From an uncultured Phycisphaerales bacterium (GTDB lineage Bacteria; Planctomycetota; Phycisphaerae; Phycisphaerales; UBA1924): DNA of 52,908 nucleotides. Each line of letters opens with the position of its first letter. The first letter of the stretch is position 1. The notes under the pieces are model-generated. The model was not told the origin of the DNA. It saw only the letters and a list, made by a program, of their open reading frames with translations, and did not search any database. The DNA is taken from the NCBI GenBank assembly GCA_937995595.1, contig CALKJW010000023.1, positions 1 through 52,908 of the forward strand. Reading direction: 5' to 3'. Below, piece by piece: positions 26,267 through 33,986 of the stretch. Both the position numbers and the translations under genes were made by a program.

Positions 26267-28291
26267 ATGACGCTGCTCGAGTCGATCAAGTCCCCCGCCG
26301 ACCTCCGCAAACTGCCGGTGGACCGGCTTCCCGAGGTCGCGGCGGACATCCGCAAGGCCATCTGCGACCAGATCTCCCGCTCGGGCGGGCACCTTGCGCC
26401 CAATCTCGGCGTGGTCGAGCTGACCATCGCCATGCACTACGTCTTCGACTTTGCGTACGACCGCCTGCTGTTCGACGTCGGCCACCAGTGCTACCCGCAC
26501 AAGTTGCTGACCGGCCGCCTGCCGATGCTGGCGAACCTGCGCACCAGCAAGGGCATGAGCGGGTTCCCCGAGCCGGCCGAGTCGCCCTACGACCTGTTCC
26601 GCGTCGGGCACGCGGGCACGGGCATCTCGACGGCGGTGGGCATGGCGCGCGGCGACACGCTCAACGGCGAGGCGTTTGACCCCGAGACCAACCCCAAGGG
26701 ACGGCGCGTCGTCACGCTCATCGGCGACGCGTCGATCGTCAACGGCGTGGCGATGGAGGGGCTCAACGGTGCGGGCACGCTGGGGCGGCAGTTCCTCGTC
26801 ATCCTCAACGACAACGGGATGTCGATCTCCAAGCCGCAGGGCGCGCTGGCGCAGTACTTCGACCGCGTGCGCCTGTCGCACACCTACGGCGAGTTCAAGA
26901 AGCAGGCCAAGGAGCTCCTCCGCAAACTTCCCGGCGGCGAGTTCGTGCGCGACGCCTACCACCGCGTGGGCGAGGCGACCAAGGCGATGATCGTCGACGG
27001 CGCCCACGCGCACGGCGCGCCCGGCCCGACCGGCGGATGGTTCGAGCACTTCGGCCTGGTGACCGTCGGCCCGATCGACGGGCACGACCTGCCCACGCTC
27101 ATCGAGTTCCTCGCCGAGGCGCGCGACTTTGACCGGCCGATGGTCCTGCACGTCAAGACCGTCAAGGGCAAGGGGTTCGACTTCGCCGAGACCGACTCGA
27201 GCACCTTCCACTCGCCCTCGCCGTTCGTGCGCGAGGGCTGCCGCGTCGAACTCAGGAAGGAGGGCCGCTCGTTCACCAGCGCGTTCGGCGACGCGATGGT
27301 CGACCTGATGCGGCGCGACGAGAAGGTGGTCGCGGCGACCGCGGCGATGCCCGACGGCACCGGCATCTCCAAGGTCCTGCCGCTGTTCCCGGACCGCGCG
27401 TTCGACACGGGCATCTGCGAGTCGCACGCGATGGACATGATGGCGGGCCTGGCCAAGACCGGGTTCAAGCCCTTCTTCGCGGTCTACTCGACGTTCATGC
27501 AGCGCGCCTTCGACCAGTGCTTCCAGGAGGCGAGCCTGCAGGGCCTGCCCGTGCGGCTGTGCATGGACCGCGCCGGTCTGGTCGGCGGCGACGGCGCGGT
27601 GCACCACGGCTTCTGCGACATTGCGCTGCTGCGCACGCTGCCGAACACGGCGATCACCGCCGCGATCGACGAGCCGAGCCTGCTGGCCGCGCTGGAGTTC
27701 ATGCGGACCTACGAGGACGGCCTGTCGGCGGTGCGCTACCCGCGCGACAACGTCTCGCCGCTGGTGAGCGAGCGCCTGGGCGCGTGCCCGCCGTTCGAAC
27801 TCGGCAGGGCCCGCTGCCTGACGCCGGACCTCGACGTGCGGTCGGGCGCCCGTCCCGACGTCGCCGTGCTGGCCTTCGGCACGCCCGCGATCGACGCGCT
27901 CCGCGCGGCCGACGACCTCTCGGGCGAGTACCGCGTCGCGGTGTACGACGCGCGCTTCGCCAAGCCGGTCGATGCCGAACTCGTGCGCGCCTGCTACGGC
28001 GCGGGCCTGCCGGTCGTCACGGTCGAGGACCACAGCATCGTCGGCGGGTTCGGCGCCGCGGTGATCGAGGCCGCGCAGCAACTCGGGCTCGACGCGTCGC
28101 GCACCGTCCGCCTCGGCCTGCCCGACCACTGGATCATCCAGGACTCGCGCAGCAAGCAACTGGCCGAGGCGGGCATCGATCAGGCCGGCATCGCCCGCGG
28201 CATCCGGCTCGCCGCGGAGATGCGGCCCCGGGACGCGGCGGCGGCCACGGTTTCGGTGCGTGTGCAGGAGGCCGCCGCGGCGGTGAACTGA
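26267..28291 (+). CDS. dxs: 1-deoxy-D-xylulose-5-phosphate synthase
   Basis: A 674-residue thiamine-diphosphate enzyme that makes DXP from pyruvate and glyceraldehyde 3-phosphate, the first step of the MEP isoprenoid pathway. Domain order is normal: SGGHLAPNLGVVELTIAMHYVFD, FDVGHQCYPHKLLTGR and VGHAGTGISTAVGMA in domain one; the diphosphate motif region is LIGDASIVNGVAMEGLN, where the usual GDG is GDA. Then DTGICESHAMDMMAGLAKTG with the catalytic Glu, and DRAGLVGGDGAVHHG in domain two, then the transketolase C-domain. Start at ATG 26267; the upstream open frame is not supported. nadK follows 15 bases later. Confidence 0.94.
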   Translation: MTLLESIKSPADLRKLPVDRLPEVAADIRKAICDQISRSGGHLAPNLGVVELTIAMHYVFDFAYDRLLFDVGHQCYPHKLLTGRLPMLANLRTSKGMSGFPEPAESPYDLFRVGHAGTGISTAVGMARGDTLNGEAFDPETNPKGRRVVTLIGDASIVNGVAMEGLNGAGTLGRQFLVILNDNGMSISKPQGALAQYFDRVRLSHTYGEFKKQAKELLRKLPGGEFVRDAYHRVGEATKAMIVDGAHAHGAPGPTGGWFEHFGLVTVGPIDGHDLPTLIEFLAEARDFDRPMVLHVKTVKGKGFDFAETDSSTFHSPSPFVREGCRVELRKEGRSFTSAFGDAMVDLMRRDEKVVAATAAMPDGTGISKVLPLFPDRAFDTGICESHAMDMMAGLAKTGFKPFFAVYSTFMQRAFDQCFQEASLQGLPVRLCMDRAGLVGGDGAVHHGFCDIALLRTLPNTAITAAIDEPSLLAALEFMRTYEDGLSAVRYPRDNVSPLVSERLGACPPFELGRARCLTPDLDVRSGARPDVAVLAFGTPAIDALRAADDLSGEYRVAVYDARFAKPVDAELVRACYGAGLPVVTVEDHSIVGGFGAAVIEAAQQLGLDASRTVRLGLPDHWIIQDSRSKQLAEAGIDQAGIARGIRLAAEMRPRDAAAATVSVRVQEAAAAVN

Positions 28292-28306
28292 CCCCGGCCG
28301 ACGCTC

Positions 28307-29179
28307 ATGCCGCGCACCGTCCTGCTCATCACCAACGCCGCCAAGCCCGACGCCGTCGCCGCGTTGCCGCAGGTGCGGGCGATGGTCCGGGGCGCGGGCG
28401 GACAGGTCGCGGCGGAGATCGCGGCGGACTCCGCGCCGCTCGAGTCGTCACAACTCCGCGGCGTCGATCTGGCCGTCGTGCTCGGCGGCGACGGCACGCT
28501 GCTGAGCCAGGCGCGCCGGTTCGTGGCGCACGGCCTGCCGCTGCTGGGCGTGAACCTCGGCAAACTCGGGTACATGGCCGAGTTCGATCTCGAAGCGCTG
28601 CGGCAGCACGCCGCGTCGCTCTTTGGCGGCGCGCCGCTGGACGTGCTGGACCGGCCGCTGCTGACGGTCGAGGCGCAGCGCGCCGGGCGCGTGCTCGCGT
28701 CGGGCTTGGCGCTCAACGACGCGGTCGTGACGGCCGGCCCGCCCTACCGCATGATCGCGCTCTCGGTCCGCATCGACGGGCACGCGGGGCCGCGCATCGA
28801 GGGCGACGGGCTGATCGTCAGCACGCCCATCGGATCGACCGCGTACAACGTCTCCGCCGGCGGGCCGATCGTCGCGCCCGACGTGCCGGCGATGGTCGTC
28901 ACGCCGATCGCCGCGCACTCGCTGTCGTTCCGCCCGGTCGTAGTCTCGCTGGGCTCGACGCTCGAGATCGGCATCGACCGCGCCAACCGCGCCGACGGCT
29001 CCGGCACGACGCTCGTGCTCGACGGGCAGGCAGCGGCCCAACTGCTCGACGGCGACACGGTGCGCATCCGGCGCAACGGCACGTCGGCGCACTTCGTCCG
29101 CAACCCGGCCGGGTCGTACTGGGCGACGCTCATCAACAAGATGCGCTGGGCCGCGCCGCCCGTGACGCGCGGGCATTGA
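28307..29179 (+). CDS. nadK: NAD kinase
   Basis: A 290-residue kinase that phosphorylates NAD to NADP. The GGDGTLL motif (residues 60-66) and NLGKLGYMAEF are the two signature blocks; ALNDAVVT and ISTPIGSTAYNVSAGGPIV-type sequence form the NAD-binding part. It sits 15 bases after dxs, and the NADPH it supplies is used by the MEP pathway. It converges on the small-peptide gene at 29295, with a strong hairpin between. Confidence 0.96.
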   Translation: MPRTVLLITNAAKPDAVAALPQVRAMVRGAGGQVAAEIAADSAPLESSQLRGVDLAVVLGGDGTLLSQARRFVAHGLPLLGVNLGKLGYMAEFDLEALRQHAASLFGGAPLDVLDRPLLTVEAQRAGRVLASGLALNDAVVTAGPPYRMIALSVRIDGHAGPRIEGDGLIVSTPIGSTAYNVSAGGPIVAPDVPAMVVTPIAAHSLSFRPVVVSLGSTLEIGIDRANRADGSGTTLVLDGQAAAQLLDGDTVRIRRNGTSAHFVRNPAGSYWATLINKMRWAAPPVTRGH

Positions 29180-29213
29180 AGGGGCCGCAGACTCAGGAAA
29201 ATCAATAACACAA

Positions 29214-29243
29214 GGGCCGGATGAGCGCACGCTCACCCGGCCC
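29214..29243. terminator. Bidirectional terminator hairpin between nadK and the small-peptide gene
   Basis: A 14-base-pair stem (GGGCCGGATGAGCG with CGCTCACCCGGCCC, one G-U wobble) lies between the convergent genes. On the minus strand it is followed by a T-rich stretch (TTGTGTTATTGATTTTCC), as expected for termination of the small gene; on the plus strand it lies 35 bases after the nadK stop. Confidence 0.82.
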
Positions 29244-29294
29244 GTGCATGTCAACTCATCCGACCAGCGCCAATGGCCGAACCGTCGGCTCCGA

Positions 29295-29570
29295 TCAGGC
29301 GTCGGGTTCGGGCGATCCGGTGCAGATCGGCAGCGTCGCCGAGGAGCCGTCCACGCTCCCGGTCTTCGGGCTCATCTGAACCGGACGCAGCCGACCCGAC
29401 GGCGACACCTGGTTGTAACCGAACCCGGCGCCCTGCGCCTTGGCGAGGGCTTCCTTCTTCAGTTCTTCCCTCACGATCGCCTTTGCGTTCTTCACAGTCG
29501 CCGACTCGGCCGCGGTGTTGCCGCCGCTGGCGCGGGACAGGGTCTTCTTGTCGATCTTCTTGCCGGCCAT
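29295..29570 (-). CDS. Small protein with possible double-glycine leader
   Basis: A 91-residue protein with the strongest ribosome-binding site in the window, AAGGAGGA seven bases before the ATG, which implies high expression. It begins MAGKKIDKKTLSRASGG. Counting back from the GG, Leu is at -7, Ile at -12 and Ala at -4, the spacing of double-glycine leader peptides cleaved on export. The rest is Ala/Lys-rich (helix likely), then Gly/Ser/Pro-rich, ending PICTGSPEPDA with a single cysteine. No peptidase or transporter gene adjoins it. It may be an exported peptide, a RiPP precursor or simply a small abundant basic protein; I cannot decide. It is flanked by a T-rich terminator. Confidence 0.75.
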   Translation of the reverse strand: MAGKKIDKKTLSRASGGNTAAESATVKNAKAIVREELKKEALAKAQGAGFGYNQVSPSGRLRPVQMSPKTGSVDGSSATLPICTGSPEPDA

Positions 29571-29851
29571 CGTGTGGTCCTCCTTGGGGTGTTCGACGCG
29601 CTGCACACGCACGGACGCGGTGCCACGAGGCACCCCGCCCCATCGAGTACTGCGCAGTCCACGCCTCCCGCGCCACCCCGGATCGCGAATTTCATGTCCG
29701 CCCTGCCCCGAGAGGGGGATTCCCTCACGAATTCCAACCGTCGGCGTCCTCCCCAACGCAACGTTCCGGTATGCTGTTTCTCCGCGCGCTGATCGGTCGC
29801 GCCCGGCGGCGGCGGCGCCGGCCGGCAGCGACCATGCACTGAGGGTTCGCC

Positions 29852-31117
29852 ATGCGCAGTGTCGATGCAATCGTCGCCGCGTGCACGTTCGCGGCGGGTG
29901 TTGGATGCGGTGCGTTGATCGCCCCCGCGGCCGTTCCACCGGGCGAGGCCGCCGAGGGGTTTGTCGCGCTCTTCAACGGCCGGGACACCGAGGGCTGGAC
30001 GACCTCGGGCAACCTCAGCGCGTGGAAGGCGGTCGACGGCGAGTTGCACATCGACAAGGCCGCGGGCAACGGGTGGTGGCTGCGGACGGTCAAGCAGTAC
30101 CGCGACTTCGACCTTCGGCTGGAGTTCAACGTGCCCAAGGGCGGGAACTCGGGCGTGGGCCTGCGCGGCTCGACGACCGGCGACCCGGCGTTCACGGGGT
30201 TCGAGGTGCAGATCTTCGACTCGCACGGGCAGCAGCCCGCGGTCAACGTGTGCGGCGCGGTGTACGGCGCGATCGCCCCGGCGAGCGTGGCGTGCAAGCC
30301 CGCGGGCGAGTGGAACGAGTACCGCATCCTGCTCGTCGGCGACACGCTCAACGTCTGGCTCAACGGCGTGCGGATCCACGCCGACGAGAAACTCGACGAC
30401 CGCGGCTTCGTGCACGACCCCAAGAACAAGAGCCCGCTACGCGACCGCCTGACGACCGGCCACATCGCGCTGCAGGACCACGGCGACCCCGTGCGCTTCC
30501 GCAACATCCGCATCAGGGACCTCTCGCCCGACCCCGACGAGGGAGGCTGGACGCCGCTCTTCAACGGGCGCGACACCGCCGGCTGGTTCGCCCGAGGCGG
30601 CGGAACGTGGAAGGTCGAGGACGGCGCGCTCGTCGGCCGCGACGGCCCGGGGCACCTCTACAGCGAGGCCGGGTTCTCCGACCTCGAACTCCGCGCACAC
30701 GTGAAGGTGAACACCAGGGGCAACGGCGGGCTCTACTTCCGCACCGTCCCGCGCCCCGAAGACCCCGACACATGGCCCCTGGGCTACGAGGCACAGATCG
30801 ACCAGCACGACCCGAAGAACTTCACCGGGTGCATCTACGACAAGGCGTGGGGGCCGAAACTCATCACGCGCGACAACGCGTGGTTCGACTACCGCGTCCG
30901 CGCCGTCGGCGACAGCATCCAGACGTGGGTCAACGGCGTACCGATGGTGAACGCGAAACTCAGCGACTTCCGCGAGGGGCACGTCGCGCTGCAGACGCAC
31001 CACCCGGGAAACGTCATCATGTGGAAGGACATCGCCGTCCGAGACCTGACGAAGAACGCCGCGGGCGGCGGCAACGAGGCACAGCGCGGCGGCGGCGTCA
31101 TGGAGGCCGGTCAGTGA
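29852..31117 (+). CDS. Secreted protein with two 3-keto-disaccharide hydrolase (DUF1080) domains
   Basis: A 421-residue exported protein. A signal peptide near residues 1-25 ends before EAAEGFVALFNGRDTEGW. Two copies of the DUF1080 jelly roll follow: residues about 35-225 (FNGRDTEGW ... GNSGVGLRG ... EVQIFDSHG ... EWNEYRI ... VWLNGVRI ... GHIALQDHG) and about 235-400 (FNGRDTAGW ... GGLYFRT ... AQIDQHDP ... WFDYRV ... TWVNGVPM ... GHVALQTHH). This family cleaves 3-keto-glucosides. The gene overlaps the cytochrome gene by 4 bases (GTGA), so they are translationally coupled. Together with the Gfo/Idh/MocA and isomerase genes downstream it suggests a route for oxidised sugars. Confidence 0.9.
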   Translation: MRSVDAIVAACTFAAGVGCGALIAPAAVPPGEAAEGFVALFNGRDTEGWTTSGNLSAWKAVDGELHIDKAAGNGWWLRTVKQYRDFDLRLEFNVPKGGNSGVGLRGSTTGDPAFTGFEVQIFDSHGQQPAVNVCGAVYGAIAPASVACKPAGEWNEYRILLVGDTLNVWLNGVRIHADEKLDDRGFVHDPKNKSPLRDRLTTGHIALQDHGDPVRFRNIRIRDLSPDPDEGGWTPLFNGRDTAGWFARGGGTWKVEDGALVGRDGPGHLYSEAGFSDLELRAHVKVNTRGNGGLYFRTVPRPEDPDTWPLGYEAQIDQHDPKNFTGCIYDKAWGPKLITRDNAWFDYRVRAVGDSIQTWVNGVPMVNAKLSDFREGHVALQTHHPGNVIMWKDIAVRDLTKNAAGGGNEAQRGGGVMEAGQ

Positions 31118-33864
31118 GCAAGCGTCTCCTTTGTGCGCTGGCGGCCTGTGCCGCGGCGGTGTTCGCGGCGGCAGCCCACGCCCACTCTCAGCCCGCGCCG
31201 ACCCTGCACGGCTGGGCCGCGTCCTACGCCGCGCCCGGCGCACGTTCGCCGGTCGTCGCGTACGCGCAGCACGCCGCGTTCGCGGTCGAGCCCGGTCAGA
31301 CGGTGCACCCGTCGGTCGCGCCCGAGGGATTCGTTGCCACGTTCGACGGTCTGGTCACGCTCGCCGCGCCCGGGCGCTACCGCTTCGGCGCCGATTGCGA
31401 CGGCGGCACGGTGCGCATGCGCGTGTTCGGGCCGACCGTCCCGCAGGACATCACCCTCGAGATCGACGGCACGCGCCCGTCGAGCCGCGTCTCGGCGTGG
31501 GCGACGCTCCCCGCGGGCACCGTGAACGTGCAGTACCGCTTCACGCGGGCCGGCAACGCCAGGGCCAAACTCCGCGCCCTGTGGGAGATGGAGTACGGCA
31601 GCGTGGGCGGGCAGGACACGGGCTTCCGGCGCGAGCCGATCCCCGATCGGTTTGTCACGCCGCCGCCGTCCTCGCTCGCGGCGGTCGAGCAGAGCCGGCT
31701 CGAACTTCGCGGGCGCGTGCTGCTGGGCGAACTCGGTTGCACCTCCTGCCACGCGACCGACTCCGCCGCGGTCTTCGCCCGCACAGCGCCCGACCTCTCC
31801 GCGATCGGCTCGCGCGCCAGCGCGTCGTGGATGCGCAAGTGGATCGCCGGTCCGGCGAACGTGAAGAAGCACTCGGGCATGCCCGCGGTGCTGGGCGCCG
31901 ACCCCGCCGCGGCGGACCGCGCCGCCGAGGACATCTCGCACTACCTCGCCACGCTGGTCGACAAGACCGGCCCCTGGAAGGCCGAGGCGCCCGCGTTCAA
32001 CGACGCCGTCGTGAAGCGCGGCGAGGACCTCTACCACAGCGTCGGGTGCGTCGCCTGTCACGGCACCTACAACGACACGGGCAAGGGCTACGCCGCGCCG
32101 CACCCGCACGGCATGCTCGCGGCCAAGTGGCGGCCCAGCGCGCTCGCGGCGTTCCTGCTCAGCCCCCACGACACGCGCCCCGGCGGGCGCATGCCGGGCA
32201 TGAACCTGAACCAGCAGGACGCCGACGCGCTCGCGCTCTACCTGCTCAAGGCCTGGGGCGGCGCCGACGCCACCGCGACGCTCACGCCCGAGCCGGCCCG
32301 CGTCGCCGCGGGTCGGGCCGCGTTCGTCGCGTCGGGCTGCCTGAACTGCCACGAAGTCGCCGACGCCGCCGCGGCGGCCAGATCCGGCGCGGCCAAGCCG
32401 CTCGCCGCGCCGCCGCTGGCGCGTGTGCGCGCCGGGCGCGGGTGCCTCGACCCGCGCGACACGCGCACGCCCCGCTACGACCTGACGGCGCAGGACCGCG
32501 CCGCGCTCGCGGCGGCGATCGGCGGCGCTTCGGCGTGGACCGCGGCCCACGCGCCGGGCGATTTCGCGCTCCGCGCGGTCGATGCGCTCTCCTGCCGCGC
32601 GTGCCACGAGTACGGCGCCAACGACGGCGGCGCGGCCGAGCCGATCCGCCCGCTGTTCGGCCAGCTCGTCGAGGCCGACCTGGGCGACGAGGGCCGGTTC
32701 CCGCCGCGGATCACCGGCGTGGGCAGCAAACTCACGACCGACTGGATGCGCCGTGTTCTGGTGGACGCGGGTGTGGCGCGGCCGTACATGTCGACGCGCA
32801 TGCCGCAGTTCGGTCAGCGCGTGGTGGGCGAACTGGCCGATGCGCTGGCGTGCGCCGACGGCGTCTTCCCGGACACCGATGTTCCCGCGCCCGTTCCGAC
32901 CGACGAGATGGTGCTGGCGGGGAAGAAACTCGTCGGCGAGACGGGGCTGTACTGCATCAACTGCCACACCTTCAACGGGCAGGTGACCGGCACGCCCGGG
33001 CCCGACATCACCAACTTCGCCTCGCGCATCCGCTACGAGTGGTGGGCCGACTACATCCACGACCCGGACCGCTTCAAGCCCGGCACGCGGATGCAGAAGT
33101 TCTACCGGCACAACAGGGGCACAATCGCCTCGATCCTCGAGGGCGACAGCCGCAGGCAGTCCGACGCGATGTGGGCGTACTTCAACCTCGGCCTGTTCAT
33201 GCCCGCGCCCGAGGGGCTGACGGTGCAGGGCGGGTACGCGGTGAACGTGCTCGACAGGCCCGTCGTGCTGCGCACGTTCATGAAGGACGGCGGCTCGCGC
33301 GCCATCGCCGTCGGCAACCCCAACGGCGTGCACTACGCATTCGACGCCGTGCAGGTGCGGCTGGTCGACGCGTGGCGCGGCAGTTTCCTCGACGCCGCGG
33401 GCGCGTGGGCCAACCGCGGGGGCACCAACGTCTCCGGGCAGGGGCCGATCATCTGGAACGCCCCGCGCGGGCCCGCGCTGGTCGTCGGCGATCGGCCCGC
33501 GACCTGGCCCTCGCGCGGCGGGGCGAACGCGGGCCAGTCGTTCCACGGCTACCGGCTCGACGAGTCCGGCGCGCCGGTCTTCTTGTACGCGCTGGCCGAC
33601 TTGTCGAACGGCTCGGACGCCATCCGCGTGCAGGAGCGCATCCGGCCCACCGCCGGCGCGACGCCGACGATCGTCCGCACGTTCGTCGTCGAGGGCCTGC
33701 CGCGCGGCGCGACCCTCTGGCTCAACGCCGGGCCCGGAAGCGTCCCGCACGGTGAACCCCGCAACTGCACCCTCGCGCCGGCGGGCGACGGTTTGTTCAG
33801 GATCGAGGCCGCCGGGCGCGACGCGGCGGAGTTTTCGGTCGAGATCGTCACGGGCGCGAAGTGA
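31114..33864 (+). CDS. Secreted penta-haem c-type cytochrome with PA14-like head
   Basis: A 916-residue exported protein with GTG start, signal peptide (RLLCALAACAAAVFAAAAHA) and five CxxCH haem sites: CTSCH (209), CVACH (312), CLNCH (409), CRACH (494) and CINCH (614). Each lies in a small cytochrome-c-like unit with methionine or histidine ligands nearby (GGRMPGMNLNQ, STRMPQFG). Residues about 60-190 form a PA14-like beta domain (GRYRFGADCDGGTVRMRVF). The last 200 residues (VQGGYAVNVLDRPVVLRTF...) are a beta-rich domain often attached to planctomycete cytochromes. The likely role is electron transfer from periplasmic dehydrogenation of sugars. Longer in-frame sequence upstream overlaps the DUF1080 gene and is not used. 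Confidence 0.87.
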   Translation: MSKRLLCALAACAAAVFAAAAHAHSQPAPTLHGWAASYAAPGARSPVVAYAQHAAFAVEPGQTVHPSVAPEGFVATFDGLVTLAAPGRYRFGADCDGGTVRMRVFGPTVPQDITLEIDGTRPSSRVSAWATLPAGTVNVQYRFTRAGNARAKLRALWEMEYGSVGGQDTGFRREPIPDRFVTPPPSSLAAVEQSRLELRGRVLLGELGCTSCHATDSAAVFARTAPDLSAIGSRASASWMRKWIAGPANVKKHSGMPAVLGADPAAADRAAEDISHYLATLVDKTGPWKAEAPAFNDAVVKRGEDLYHSVGCVACHGTYNDTGKGYAAPHPHGMLAAKWRPSALAAFLLSPHDTRPGGRMPGMNLNQQDADALALYLLKAWGGADATATLTPEPARVAAGRAAFVASGCLNCHEVADAAAAARSGAAKPLAAPPLARVRAGRGCLDPRDTRTPRYDLTAQDRAALAAAIGGASAWTAAHAPGDFALRAVDALSCRACHEYGANDGGAAEPIRPLFGQLVEADLGDEGRFPPRITGVGSKLTTDWMRRVLVDAGVARPYMSTRMPQFGQRVVGELADALACADGVFPDTDVPAPVPTDEMVLAGKKLVGETGLYCINCHTFNGQVTGTPGPDITNFASRIRYEWWADYIHDPDRFKPGTRMQKFYRHNRGTIASILEGDSRRQSDAMWAYFNLGLFMPAPEGLTVQGGYAVNVLDRPVVLRTFMKDGGSRAIAVGNPNGVHYAFDAVQVRLVDAWRGSFLDAAGAWANRGGTNVSGQGPIIWNAPRGPALVVGDRPATWPSRGGANAGQSFHGYRLDESGAPVFLYALADLSNGSDAIRVQERIRPTAGATPTIVRTFVVEGLPRGATLWLNAGPGSVPHGEPRNCTLAPAGDGLFRIEAAGRDAAEFSVEIVTGAK

Positions 33865-33986
33865 GCGCGGATCGATGCCACCGATTGCACGCCTCATCGA
33901 TTGACCTGTCTCATCCGTTGACCATCCGATTCATCCGTGTTCCCGCTCGAACGGGCAACGGCTTCGACGACGGCAAGGGCAAGACC

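Noticed and set aside
29440-31113. A 1474-residue frame joining upstream sequence to the penta-haem cytochrome
   Set aside because: The first 558 codons run out of frame through the DUF1080 gene and give Arg-rich nonsense; the signal peptide begins at the GTG at 31114.
33865-33986. A small gene or attachment site between cytochrome and propeller genes
   Set aside because: The CATCCG-like repeats are too degenerate, and the ORF reading through them has no start site.
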